64,000 bases of DNA from Lithospermum erythrorhizon. Lineage: Eukaryota > Streptophyta > Magnoliopsida > Boraginales > Boraginaceae. Of the stretch, positions 1 to 12,589 are shown piece by piece; the stretch's first letter is position 1; every line of letters begins with the position of its first letter. The notes under the pieces were generated by a model. That model saw nothing but the letters and a program-made list of their open reading frames with translations, was not told the DNA's origin and made no database searches. The stretch covers positions 62,001 through 126,000 of the forward strand of contig JADFUC010000166.1 of the NCBI GenBank assembly GCA_019722365.1, given 5' to 3'. Position numbers and translations under genes: made by a program.

Positions 1-1100
1 AATCAAGATATCCCGAAAGCCTATAAATATCCCCCCTATGGTTCGAAAAAATCTTGCATTCACAAAAAAAACACAATAAAAAACACAAATAAAAGCTCCC
101 GAGAGAATTTGAAGATAAAAACAAATTCGGCTGGGTATTTTTTTATATACATTCAAGTTTGCTCTTTTCAAGTGAAACGCCAATGTAACTACCTCACAAA
201 AATATATAAATTTTCAACTCTCCACCACCTAGGTAAAACACCTCGTATCTTCATCCTTCAAACCAAAATGTTTCCTCAAAGCTAAGAACGGAGGCAAAAT
301 ATTGAAATTTCCAATCCTAAAAGCCTAAATAGGCGCTTAAATTGAGGAAATTTGAGTTGAAACACCAAAAATTTTCATCTCCAAACCAAAAAATAGGCGG
401 CTAATAACAGCTTGGGTTGAATTACTAGACAAACACGGTAATTTCGTAGATCAACACCCAAAAATTGATTTGGTGAACTGATCAATTCAAATCTCATAAA
501 TTAAATTAACTTTATTAAGCCATAAAGGCCCCTTTATAAATCATAGGAGTGATATAAGCTTCATAGTTCTGCCTCGCCTCGTCAAGAAATACGGAGTGTC
601 GCTAAGGCACCCTCTTGACAAAGTGAATAATCATTATCACGTAGGAAAATTCAAGATTTAGAATGTTTCTTGCTTTCTAGCACCTGAACTCAGTCTAGCT
701 GTACGAGATCAAGCTGCTAAGGCTCCCAAGCTAGACACATAGCCAAATCAAGTCTCAAGTCCCACGACCAAGTCTCGAGACCAAGATCAAGTTCATACAA
801 CCATACGGGAGTAAGCTCTATCCAGCCTAAGATCGCATGTCCAGACTTATCCGAAATTTTTAGGATCACATAACGATCCAAGCACAACCAAGTCCAACTC
901 AGATCACAATAAATTAGCACAAACTAACCTCATTTCAGCGCCAAATCAAGTCTCAAACCCAAATCCAAGTCCAAAACTACATCAAATCCAAGTGCAACAT
1001 CTCAAGCAGTCATCCTTTTAGAGAGTAATAGAATGATAGTCGAACCTCAATCGTTTGATAAACTTTCTTTATACCTAGATAAATTTTCCTAAATGGATTT
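1..1100 (+). mobile_element. LTR-like retrotransposon fragment, copy A
   Basis: No coding sequence is visible. The left edge has a TATA-like box in a promoter-like context (TATAAATATCCCCCC, about 20-35). It is followed by several short blocks that recur in the same order at 48640-50270: a 'gcctaaatagg' block near 325, a 'gctaaggctccc' block near 717, and a 'gataaa...aattttcc' block near 1056. The 700-1000 stretch is a degenerate (CAAGTC)n-like low-complexity tract. Shared order and orientation with the second copy suggest the LTR or untranslated part of one LTR-retrotransposon family. Borders, superfamily and target-site duplications could not be determined, and the copy runs off the left edge. 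Confidence 0.45.
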
Positions 1101-2168
1101 TATTGTATTAGTACGCATATTGATAAATAATAAAAAAATTCTAGCAGCTACAGCTGATGTGAATGCTCTAATATGAATTGTAGTATTTATACAACCCTAC
1201 AAAATTGGACAATTATTTTGAGAGGCGGCTTTCATTCCTCAAAATTAATGATCATGTACTTTTTTAGGCTGCTAAGGAGAAGATTCTTCGATTCAATTAT
1301 ATTCTATTCTAATTATCAGTTTCTAGCGAACTACAAAAAGCAAGTCCATATCATTCATCGTACCAAGTCAAAGAATTCCTGGAAATTGATGTCTGATGGA
1401 CCTAACTTATCTGCCTACATTTCATAGTTAAATGTACAGCCACATATATACAGTATTTATGATATAATATTGAAAATAACTAATTATCTTGTTAGTGACT
1501 TGGATAATAATGACAGAAATATTTCATTATCAATCTATCACAATAACTTTTAATGACGGATTTTAATCCCAACAATAAAGAAATTTATTGTTATAAATAC
1601 TCATTTTTCTAATAGTGTTAGTATTATTCGTATTTTACATAAAATCATGAAAATCATTGTTATTGTTTATATTTATAAACTGCATACAGTTTATTCTTGA
1701 GATAATAAATTATTAAAATTTATAAATAATTCAGAAACTAAAGTTATTTAACCAAATATTTAAAAATTAATATACAAACATAAACGAAAAGGCTTGTCAT
1801 GCATAATTTAAATCAATAATATAACAAAGACTGTCATTCAATCTAACATTAGTAACATATGATTCAACCTAAAACCTTTACCAAAAAGGAAACAAGTAAG
1901 CAAAGTCATTATTACGTGCCTCAATAATGGAAATCTATTTTCAAGGCACAAAATTATGACTATTTTACTGTGGGCTATCTCATAAAAAATGGGATCTCGT
2001 GCCTAAATATAAAATGTGAGGTTTTTTCTATTAAATTTATTAATAATATATTTTTGATAATAAAAATTAAATTACTATATAAAATATAAAAATTAATTTC
2101 ATTCAATAAATTATTCCAAACATTTATTGAAAATATTGCAAAAAAAAAAACTCATTGTCTTTCTTTTC
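1101..2168. other. AT-rich intergenic DNA, no feature seen
   Basis: The stretch is very AT-rich with short open frames only. An 84-codon frame at 1173-1427 shows no recognisable motif and is judged to be chance. Confidence 0.5.
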
Positions 2169-2170
2169 TA

Positions 2171-2379
2171 CTCCATCCATTTGTTTTTAGTTGTCGTTTT
2201 AACCATTTGCACATAAATTAAGAAAAATAGTAAAAGAATACATTGAAAATATAAAATGACAATTAATTAGAACTATATATTGGTTGTTTGATAATTTAAA
2301 AATAAAAAGTAATCAAAAAGTGTCTTGAAAATATAAAAATTAATTTATTATGCTAAAACGACAACTAAAAAAAATGGAG
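2171..2379. mobile_element. Stowaway-like MITE (TA target site)
   Basis: The element begins CTCCATCCATTTGTTTTTAG and ends with the inverted counterpart CTAAAAAAAATGGAG. The arms continue inward as TTGTCGTTTTA versus TAAAACGACAA. It is flanked on both sides by the dinucleotide TA, as expected for a Tc1/mariner-derived Stowaway element. The length of about 209 bp and the non-coding AT-rich interior fit the class. A related, more diverged copy lies at 53275-53500. Confidence 0.8.
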
Positions 2380-2381
2380 TA

Positions 2382-4560
2382 AATATTTTTTTTTAAAGAC
2401 GTGCCCTTTCAAGCCAGCTCACAAGAACTACCTAATCGGCACACCCCAATAGCCGATGACATTTTACCTTACTGGACGCATGGGAGTGTGGGCTAAAAAG
2501 AACTTCCACCCACACTCCGTGTGATCGGTAATATAAATGAAAAATTGATACACAAATATTTAATTACCGAACGCACCAAATGTGGGCTAGGTTGTATAAC
2601 GAACAAATGGTGCATTTGTTGGTTGTATAACATTAACATAATTTTGACATAATTCAACATTAATATATTAATAATTAGCAACGAACCTAAATAATATAAC
2701 ATTTTGACATAATTTAATATTATAAATATTAATATAAAATTCTAATATTTAAACATTAACAAAAAAGATTTAACATGATAAATATTAATTTTAGTATTAA
2801 TATACCCATCATGATACACATTAACTTTAATATTATGAAAATATTAATATAAATAATGAACAAAAAATTTAAAATTATTATAAAGTAGATAATAATGTCA
2901 ACTCATAACAAATATTTGTGAAAATAGAAAAAAAAAATTTGATTTATGAATGTTAACAAAAAGTGTGAAAATTGAGAAAATAAAAATGAGCATATACATG
3001 ATGGGTGCATTTGCATATCCAACAAACGCATTATATGATCGATATACATATCCAACGCATGCTCTATTTGTTCGCTTGAAATTATAAAAAAAATTATGAA
3101 ATGGTCATTATATACTTTGAACAAATGAAATGTGGGATCGGTATGTATTTTCACCCTGTGTTCCATGTGTTGAAAATGCTTTCCAACCCACCGATAGGTA
3201 GGATAAAATCGTCAAAATTTTATGCTTTGGAAATTTAGGCCTTGAAAATATATGCACCCATTTATATGTTGCGATCGTGCACGTCATGAATATTCATGGA
3301 ACTCCATGGGTAAAATTGTGTTTTTGACTTTTCATTACTTTCATCCTAATTTTGGCTTTTTGACCTTTGACATAACTTAACATTATACGGAGTATTATTT
3401 TTTAAAAGCATTAAAAATATAATTATATACTTCTGCTTTTAATGATAATGATATTCTACCAAATTCGTTTGACCATGCAGTGATTTAATAATATATCATC
3501 ATTTTTATATTTTTGTTGAAATGTGGAGTCCATATACAGTATATAGTGAAAGATTTCCTGTTTCGTTTTGTTACTTAATTCATCATGTCGTAATTGCGTG
3601 TTTGAAATAAATATATCAATCATTGCAATGTGGATTAATTGCACAACCAAATTTAACATGATTGATGTCAATACAGTTTTAACATGATGGTGAACATAAC
3701 ATATACTAAGCACACCATGAATAATAAAACTGGTACTAAACTAATTAAAATGATTGATGTCAATACAGTTTTACCTTAATTTTGATGATCTTATAGTCTA
3801 ACCAACTTGGATATTTGTGTTTTTTATTTCATTTTTATCTTGCATACTTGTTAAATTACTAGTAACTTGATAAATTAGATAACATACTATTTCAATATAC
3901 TGATTAGTTATTAAATTTCATAAATATGATATACGAGTAAATTGTAATATACAATTCTTTTTTATATCCAAAAAAGGCCGTATCAATAATTCTAATATTT
4001 TGCATCCGTAAACAACTTCTCAATATCTTGTCATTAACATCAATCACTAATAATATAATACTAGTTACTATCGCAATAATTTAACAAAAACAAAAGATCA
4101 TATTGGTTTATCAATACACTATCTTGAGTTGTTAAATATATGAATATAATACTTATGAGTCGTGATTAGTTACATTTAAACTAAATGACCATATTATTAT
4201 TTCCGTTTATAAAAGAAATAATCATGATTATTGACTAGAAAGACCAATTGAGGTACCAATTATTGAGTTATATTTGTTGTCCGGAAGTCAATATTTAGAG
4301 CCTGTTCTTGAAGTTATACTAGCATGTAAACGAGACACCCACGTGATATTCAACCATTCAGGATCCATCTGTTCCGTGATAAGCTGGTATGCACCATTTT
4401 ATTTGTCCAATTTTTTTTTGTCCTACTAGTTGTAGTTGAACAATAAAATACTAGTCTCTGTATGAAATGCATGCTATAAATAATGTCCCATTTTTCTACT
4501 TTTTATATATACTACGGAGTAATTGATAAAAACTTCACAAGTGGACCACTATATATATTA
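2382..4560. other. Intergenic DNA upstream of the MYB gene
   Basis: AT-rich sequence with many short ATTAATAT-type tracts and no gene-like frame. The proximal part (about 4200-4560) should contain the MYB promoter. I did not identify specific response elements with enough support to list them. Confidence 0.45.
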
Positions 4561-4568
4561 CCTCTTTC

Positions 4569-4575
4569 TATATAT
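4569..4575 (+). promoter_or_regulatory. Candidate TATA box of the MYB gene
   Basis: TATATAT lies 68 bases upstream of the MYB start codon, a spacing compatible with a leader of about 40 bases. TA-rich runs are common here, so this is a positional inference. Confidence 0.35.
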
Positions 4576-4642
4576 GCTTAGTGTACTATAGAATTGGAAC
4601 ATCAATTAATACATAATCTATATCTTCTCTGCATTCTGCAAG

Positions 4643-5872
4643 ATGGGGAGAGCTCCATGTTGTGAGAAAGTTGGATTGAATAGAGGTCCCTGGACCAAAG
4701 AAGAAGACCAAATGCTCATCAACTTCATTAAAGAAAATGGACATGGAAATTGGAGAGCTCTTCCAAAGAAAGCAGGTAATATAATATAATGGTCATCAAT
4801 TTCAACTCGGTTCGATTCGATTACTTGATGTTTCTTGAAATTTACTTTTTATTGTTTTAAATTGATGATTCTTTTTACTACAAAATTAGTATTTATATGT
4901 ATTATTTTGTCAATGAACAGGTCTTTTAAGGTGTGGAAAAAGTTGTAGGCTGAGATGGACAAATTATTTGAGACCAGACATCATAAGAGGAAATTTCACC
5001 AAGGAAGAGGAAGACAACATCATATCTTTACACAAAGAACTAGGAAACAAGTGAGTCCTCAATTCTTCAAACTTTGTTGGCTTTGAGGATTAATGTAATT
5101 GGACACATTTTGTGGCAAATACATCATCAATCATTGAATTTTCCAGTCCATCCGGTTTGAGATTTAATTCTTAGCATGTTTTTAAGTCATATGACAAAAA
5201 TTTCAGTATGATAAATGAATTGGCAAAATATGAGCTCGAAGGGACATTGTTTTCACTATGCCTATTTTATGTATGTACTAATTATAATCTACTTTTTAAA
5301 TAATGTTGTTAACAATGTCGCATTTATGTTACAGATGGTCGATAATTGCAGCAAAATTACCAGGTCGCACAGACAACGAAATCAAGAATGTGTGGCATAC
5401 TCACTTGAAAAAGAGACTTGTGGACAAAAACAATGCCCTACCTGAGAAGAAAAAAAGCATTAGGAAACGATCAAAGAAAAATATTGAAGCCAAGAAAGAT
5501 ACTTCAGAGCCCCCTCAATCAACTCTTCAAGAAGGGGATAATTTGCAAAACAAAAAAGATGAAAACAATGGTCCACGTCAAGAAGCTAAGAGTGAAAACT
5601 CTGCAATGACCACAATGACTACAAGTGGTTGTAGTGCATCCACTACAGAATCAATGGAGAAGTTTGTAATTGATGATGAATTTTGGTCAGATGTCTTTTC
5701 TGGTGATTGTCCCAATTTGGATGTCAATAATCAATTTCCTGAGTCTCAATTTGCATTGCCATCATACATGGATGTGGTTGAATTTGATCCAAGTAGCGAT
5801 GCAGAAATGGATTTTTGGTACAATGTTTTCACTAAAGAAGGAGACTTACAAGAGTTGCTAGAGTCTCTTTGA
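4643..5872 (+). CDS. R2R3-MYB transcription factor, subgroup 2 (MYB13/14/15-like)
   Basis: A nuclear DNA-binding transcription factor. Exons are 4643-4775, 4921-5050 and 5335-5872, giving 266 aa. The first two exons are 133 and 130 bp, the classical R2R3-MYB lengths, and the introns fall at the conserved sites (after Ala44 and inside Lys88). The protein opens [18 protein letters not shown]2 carries W17, W37 and W57. R3 carries F70, W89 and W108, and the recognition-helix region [19 protein letters not shown]. The bHLH-interaction signature is absent. A basic stretch follows R3. The acidic [12 protein letters not shown] motif (about 195-206) matches the subgroup 2 C-terminal motif, and the FWYNVF...LQELLESL tail resembles MYB14/15. 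Family members regulate cold, drought and defence responses, and stilbenes in grape. The exact orthologue cannot be fixed from one sequence. An internal ATG at 5303 is intronic and is not the start. Confidence 0.95.
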
Positions 5873-7010
5873 AATTTTGTTCTCTCTTATGTAAATTGTA
5901 ATGTAATAATGGTCAATATCGTTTTGTTCATTATGTATTGTATGATTAACAGAATAATTTAGACATGTAATATGTAGATTTATTGAGGATGTTTGTTTAT
6001 TCTTCAAATTATTTCTTTAGTTAACATTCAGTTATAAAATGAAGTAAATTACATCTACATATTTTGATTTTTGAGAGTTACATTTACATATTTCGTGGCT
6101 GCTTATATCAAACTTTTCTGTAATTTGTGAATTGTCTCTTTGTTATGTCTCTATTCAAATGTAGATTTATAAGGACCAATTAAAAGTTCACCATGTTTAC
6201 CCTATGAACAATACTTTATCAAAGTTAATCACAAGCTGTAAAGATCTGTATCTCTACCTAAACGGCTAAATTAACTTTTAATTAATACTACCGTACTAGA
6301 ATAAATTAAAATCAACTGAATGCAGCTGTCAAATTCATATGTCCTTGGACAAAACTGAAAAATTTTATGGTATATAATTTGTGTAAGTTAGTAAGTAGAG
6401 ACTCACTATTTGGAGTGTTAAATAAATATGGAGTAAAAATGTTATAATGGCGAGCTAAATTTGCTATAATAGATACCGTTTAATTCTAAGACAATAAATT
6501 AAGTAGTACTGAAAATAAAGGAAGATTGAGATTTTAACCAGATATCTAACAATATTGCTAAAGATTAATCCACGGCAAAGTCACGTAACGTATTTCCACT
6601 ATAATGGAGGAACAGATAATGCACTTAGCTAACTTAGTTTTCTTGGGAGTGTGTGTATCACTATACCTCGTATCTAATAGAATATTCATTATAATTATTC
6701 CTACAATAGAATCCAACCACACTATTCTCACGAGCAAACTATGCCCCTCTATGTGCTAAACTATACCAACGGACTCAGATACTAATACCTCTTCATAACT
6801 CAAAAACAGAGAAAATTGCATCTAATACAACTCAGCCTTCATTAATTATTAAGAAGAATAGAATAATAACAATACCTGGTTATTCTAGAACTCTAACTCT
6901 CTATTCACTAACATAATCAGATACCTAGGTTGAAGCACTAAAACCAAGTGGAGGTGGCTTGTAGTCTCAAAAACCCATTTAAGTAGAAACCTAACTGCAC
7001 GTAAAAATCT
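5873..7010. other. 3' flank and intergenic DNA after MYB
   Basis: The stretch contains the MYB 3' untranslated region (the poly(A) site was not determined) and then AT-rich sequence without gene-like frames. Confidence 0.45.
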
Positions 7011-7014
7011 TGCA

Positions 7015-7290
7015 TTAGGACTTGTATCGGGACTCGAGCAAGTCCCAACTCAAGCCCAAGTCCCGACTCAAGTCCCAATAGCCTCAAAAGCTTATCGCTA
7101 GCTGGGATCGGTCCATGTCCCGACTAAGTCTCACATGTCCCAATAAAGCTCAACAAACAACCTGCTGCTTTCTATCGACTCGGGTTCTATTCTACCCAAG
7201 TCCCAACTCCAAGTTCAAACTCAATAAATTTTCCCTGCTTCTATCAGATTGTACATGCTCCGATCAAGTCCTCGACTCAAGTCCCGAAAG
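7015..7290 (+). repeat. Degenerate CAAGTC-type tract related to copies A and B
   Basis: The tract is made of repeated 'caagtccc', 'actcaagtccc' and 'gactcaag' units. It resembles the low-complexity parts of the LTR-like repeats at 730-1000 and 50020-50160. It is probably a third, more eroded fragment of the same family. The 61-codon open frame inside is a by-product of the repeat. Confidence 0.4.
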
Positions 7291-7299
7291 CCCGAAATA

Positions 7300-10025
7300 G
7301 CAACACTAAAACTGCATTCAAGGCACTTTTAAATAAAAAGTTAATAAAACAAGATTTAGATTTTAAGAACGAAACAGTTTGGTTAATTGAAAGTTAAATA
7401 TATTAACGAGCCACCCTCGGTTCAAGATTAGCTTATACGTGGACATGATCATTTTGAACCCATCTGATCTGAGAATCAAATTAGAAAGCACACTAAACCG
7501 GCTCGAAATAGTGGTTAACCAATCAGAATCGCCTAAACCGATTCAACTGCATGCAATTCAAAGATGGGAACTTGCACCTGACCCATATACACCTGGCAAA
7601 TATTAAAACACATTTTACCAAGGAGCTTTCAAATGTCGGTCTCAAAATCGTTAAATACTCGATCTCAAAAAAAATATGGATTTAATTATTATCCCTCCTA
7701 CTTTAGCATGAATAAATGAATCCTTATAATAGGAAATTTTGCAATATATATTTCTTACTATATTTAGATTCACCATTCAAATTGATAAACAACTTAAATA
7801 AAATAAATATTTAAACTAGATATTCACAATTAATCAAAATCTTCAAATAAAATTTGGGAGTGATACAAGACTTTCATGCTCATATACTCTGTGTGTATTA
7901 AACTTTATCTCAACCTACTTTATTACCACTACTCATTAATATAGAACTTTAATTATATATAAAAAAATTAAACACAAAAGTGAATAGTCATGAAAAAATG
8001 ATTATTTTTTGAAAGGAAAAGCCTTTATGAACTAGAAATTTCAATCTTATAAATGAACAAATTTTAGTTTTCTTTTGGGGAATAAATGCGCAGTAGCTAT
8101 TAAGATTTCAATCAACTAAATACATTATGTGCTAAATTTATCTAATCAGACATTTTTTAAACCGACATTTAGGCAATTTTGAGATCGGCATTTAGCAGCC
8201 AATAATGATTTTCTTTACATACGGGTTTGACAAACAAAGCACTCAAAGTGGGCTCCATTAATCTAGTAGTTTAGGGCCTAATTCATCCATCTTCTTCAAA
8301 GTATCCTAGTTTGATAACATACGATAAATATCTGAAGTAGCATTCAAAAACAATATTTCAAGTCAAATGGTTTTTCAATTTTTCACTCCACTGATGATTT
8401 TTTTTTCACTTAAACGGTTATAATTGCATTGAAAAGTCAAATGATAGTGAATAAGCTTTGAAACATCAACAACAATAATTAAACTTGATGAAAATCTAGA
8501 AAAGATCTTGAATAAGTCAAACTGGAGGTGCCGAAAGCTATCATACCTATCACACCTCTTTATGTCCCAATAGCGGCAGAGTATCCCCGTGACATCGATC
8601 GATGTCCCGACGCATCGAAATTTGGACCTTCATGTACCGTGATCGTGATGAATATCTACATTACAACCCTCAATTGGCTGAGATGTTATACACACCCAAA
8701 TAGTAAGCTGTTTGGGGTGTGAAATGACTGGCCTTTGCCCCTCATTTGCAAGTGTAGTATGAAAGTTTTATTATGGGCAAGCTTATCTCCTCTTTTCCCA
8801 AAAATTTTCTTTCATTTGGTGCTTATTCTCTTCTTAAATCATACCCTTTAAAGTTTCTAATGCTTTCAAGTATGAAAAAGGTATAACCATTTCATTTTAT
8901 TGGTTATATAACTTGTTATAACTATTTCAAGTTACTTTAATTAGCTAAACTCATACATAAATGATATTAAAGTTCATATTTAATAGTTTAAGATGGTTCA
9001 AACATAAGTATGTTGATTAGGGTGATAAAGTTATCTAATTAAATTCATGTCAAGTAAAGTAAATTGATTTCAAAGCTTATAACATTAATAAACTAAATTA
9101 TAGAACTCGGCGGTTAGTTTTAGTTAATTATGTAATCGATTTTGGATAGTGTATTCAATTTAGATTCTTGATATAATTAATATAGTTTGGAGTTTGATAT
9201 AAACAAAAGTTAATATGGGTATAGTAAGATATTATAAAATGGGATAAAATTTCAAGTTCAAGAAAGAGTTCACCAATCTAGTTTATACAGCTAGCTAAAG
9301 GCTAAAGTAAAAGTATTTTTATTATTATGTTCTTTAGGTGTGGATATTTGTGCAGTTGCTTCGAGAAGCAAAGTTGGGAATACTTGTCGTGACTCGAGGT
9401 GAGTATTTATATCACGCGACCTAACCTTCTGCTATATATATATTGTGTATATGTAAGTCAGATAGTTTTTACCAGATGAGTCATATACGTAGATATCAAT
9501 TTGGATGCCGAAAGTATCAGGATATGACGGCTTGTGATATTTGAGTTGTCATATATGATAATGCGATGATGGTTGATGTGATTTGTTGTTGAACTCTAGT
9601 CCGGTTAAATTGGTACTCTCCTGCAGGCCGAGTTGCTCCCTGCTATTGGAGTAATAACGGATAACCGATTTTATATCTCAGTTATTGGAGTAGCTTAACA
9701 AGCAATACTATTTCGACCTCGTTTGTTGGAGTAGAAGCAACGAGTGACGTTTTTTTCTTTTCTCCTATGGGAAGGAATAGACTCTCATAGGGCCGGAGTA
9801 GAAGTTATTGTCGCTTAAAATATTGGATGCTATCGATCAGGTATGATAGTTTGTTCATTGTATTATTTGAGATGATTGCGGGTATTGATTATTTGAGAGG
9901 ATGGATTCTATTACATTGTTGAGACTATATGTTTACATGTGCATATATGTGTGATTAGTTATGTTTCTCAAGCATGATATCTTTATTGACCTTTCAAATT
10001 ACCCCTTATTTGGGACTCCTGCACT
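7300..10025. other. Intergenic DNA, probably old transposon debris in the right half
   Basis: 7300-8500 is AT-rich with nothing recognisable. 8520-8730 and 9340-9860 are less AT-rich and look like eroded mobile-element sequence. A 64-codon frame at 8528-8722 has no motif I recognise, and 9600-9800 repeats the word 'ttggagtag'. No domain could be assigned. Confidence 0.3.
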
Positions 10026-10208
10026 TTGTGCGTGAGACGCTCAAGGCCACCTTGTGGCGAGGAGCTTTATTATCATCTTAGGTACGCTCGGGTGGCTAGC
10101 TATTCCTCAAATAGTCTTCTTCTTCGATCCCTATCTTTTGAGCATTTTGTCGGAGGCGTCAGAGCCACGATGATCCTAACCTCGTGGGCGGCCGAAATTG
10201 GCTGGTCG

Positions 10209-10430
10209 TTACACTTTGCCCCGCAGTTCACCATCCCTCTTCATCTTTCGAGCACATTTGTAACCCGAGCAAGTGAGGTAGTTACCACACCTAGTGTGGC
10301 TCCAAATCAACCTATCTTCCACCCCTCGGCGACTAAGCGGTATAGCCAAGACTCGATGCACATCCTCCCCTTCCACTACCGTTTCCATAGCCTCCTTGCT
10401 TTTCAGACTCCCCGCCTCAGACACTCAGGA
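10209..10430 (-). pseudogene. LINE zf-RVT-like C-terminal fragment
   Basis: The frame contains IPLSRRG.EDRLIWSHTRCGNY followed by SGYKCA. This is the typical context just after the reverse transcriptase in plant LINEs (EDRLIW.HT..G.Y....GY). It is a fragment of the element at 10030-15150. Confidence 0.75.
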
Positions 10431-10499
10431 CACCCATCTCGCCTTGTCGCCTCTCACCATGCAAGAAACAATCACTATCTCGAGGTACCCACGGCTCTT

Positions 10500-10964
10500 T
10501 CTACATGTCAATATTCCTTCCGTCTCCCACTCTCCACCTAGTGCCTTTAAGAAGTACTTTACTCCCTTCAAGTAAGCTACACCAACCAAACGATGGCTTA
10601 GATCCCCCTTTTGCATTGAGGAAAGAATTATGCCAAAAATATCTACCGTTTATGACCTTATAAGGTAATGAAGCTTGTCGGGTCATAATTCGCCACCCTT
10701 GTTTAGCTAGGAGGGCCAAGTTCATACATTCAAGATCCTTAAAACGAAGTCCGCCCTCACCCTTTTCCTCACAAAGCTTACTCCACGACTTCCAATGGAT
10801 ACCCGTCCACCCTCCATATTTCCCCAATAAAATTTCGCCATTGAGCGTTCGCTATCGCTGATTCCGCAAGGGAGTTTGTCACCAAGACAAATACCGGATC
10901 GCCGCCAAGATGACCGACTTAATCCATTACTCTTCCCCGCTGAGACATAAGCTTCCCTTTCCAT
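10500..10964 (-). pseudogene. LINE reverse transcriptase, C-terminal part
   Basis: Two overlapping frames carry the continuation of the LINE polymerase. One contains the FYWGN segment (10722-10964). The other contains WKSWSKLCEEKGEGGLRFKD followed by LALLAKQGWRI (10501-10827), the conserved 'W..LC..K..GGLGFRDL...N.ALLAKQ.WR' region. The change of frame near 10800 shows a frameshift. Confidence 0.85.
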
Positions 10965-11229
10965 CCATTTAATCGAGCATCAATCTTTTTTTTGCAAGAA
11001 ACCAAAGACTTCCCGCTTTGACTTTCCAATGTAGGATGGTAGGCCCAAATATTTTCCATGATCCACTACCTCCCTCATTCCCAAAGTTTCAAGTATTTCC
11101 CACCTAATCCTCTGTGGCGTGTCCGGGTCAAAACTTACCAAGCACTTGTCGATATTAACCTTCTGCCCCGACGCCTCTTCTTAAGCTCCCAATATGCACA
11201 TAATCTCGCCCCCCTCACTCCTACTAGCT

Positions 11230-11640
11230 TTGCAAAAAATCATAGTACCATCCGAAAAAAGGATGTGATTGATACTAGGACTCTCCCGCTATCTTGACTT
11301 CGATAATCCCTGCTCACCTTCCTCAGAAACACGCACGCAAGCCCTCCGGACAAAGCGAAGAAAAGTATAGCTTAATAAAGGATCACCATGACGGATCTCC
11401 CTTGTCGGTCTAACAAAGCCACGTGGTGCCCCATTAATCAGGAACTATAAGATATAGAAGAAAGAAAGCACATAGTCCAGTCAACCCACGTACGACAAAA
11501 ACCCAATTTAATCATAATGGCTTCCAAGAAACTCCATTCAACTCGATCATATGCCTTACTCATGTCCAATTTAAGAGCCATCAAATGATTATTGCAATTA
11601 GATTTAGTATTCATGTGATGCAAAACTTCATGGGCAATAA
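11230..11640 (-). pseudogene. LINE reverse transcriptase core with mutated active site
   Basis: 11438-11623 encodes ALKLDMSKAYDRVEW.FLE, the first catalytic aspartate block of LINE reverse transcriptases. Near 11247-11264 the expected FADD box reads FSDG followed by TMIFCKA. Loss of both the alanine and the second aspartate predicts no polymerase activity. Confidence 0.85.
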
Positions 11641-12156
11641 GGATGTTATCATAAATAATACGACCCGGAAGAAATAAAAATTTCTTGAGACTAAATCACT
11701 CATACTCATTCCAAAGTACTTTTTAGCATCGCAACTCGAAAGTATGATTAACCAAATGCAATAATTTTGAACTAAAGAAAAAATAACATCAGAGGGAGAC
11801 ACAATATGCCGAAAAGATTAAGAAAAAGTACCATCATACCATCCGGTCCAGAGATTCATACAGCATCTCGAACACGCGATGCTTAACCTCCTCTACTCTA
11901 GCCACGACCTTGTTAACTCCACGATTTATCTCCTCAAGGATTTATGATCCACTGATTGAGTAGCCTTTTCGTGGATGATGCACGAGTTGGCGCTGAAGAT
12001 CCATTAAAAAATATCTAAGAATCCTTTACCTTCCAATCAACTCTCCCCCTCCCGCTAAGATCTCCGCACTGGCATCTTCAATCCTAAGAATCCTATTCTT
12101 CCTCCTTCTAATCATCGCAGTTGCATGGAAGAACTTCCTATTGCGATCGCCCTCTT

Positions 12157-12400
12157 TTAGCATTTTGAGTTTGCTCTCTCTTTCCAATATATTTCTTCCT
12201 CCCCCCAGGCACGGTCCAAGTCTTGTTCTAAGTTCGACACTTCTGTCCCATCCAAAGTTCCCCGTTCAAAAGCATCCCTGAGTTTTCTTTGTAAGTCCTC
12301 AATCTTCAACCTCGAATTAAAATTGTTCAACTTACACCACTCGATTAAAGAAATCTGCCCATCATTTGAAACCAACGTGACCTTTTGAATTGCTTCTCGG
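12157..12400 (-). pseudogene. LINE ORF2 linker between endonuclease and RT
   Basis: The frame ends with EEEIYWKERANSKC, which matches the 'EE.YWKQRSR..W' segment between endonuclease and reverse transcriptase in plant LINE ORF2. The upstream part is helical and charged, as usual for this linker. Confidence 0.75.
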
Positions 12401-12589
12401 ACGCAATCCTCGCTACCACCTCTTCACATCCCTCTTTACCAACCCATCGACTATCAAAAACAAACCTCCGCTTCGATTTCAGTTTCACCGTATCAAGTAA
12501 AATAGACAACATCAAGACCCACCACCGCAGAAGTCATACAAAAACTCGTCAAGATGCATTATAATAGTATCAAAGCCGGGCCCCCCTCC

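Noticed and set aside
8528..8722. 64-codon frame in moderately GC-rich sequence
   Set aside because: No start context, domain or splice partners. Kept only as possible transposon debris.
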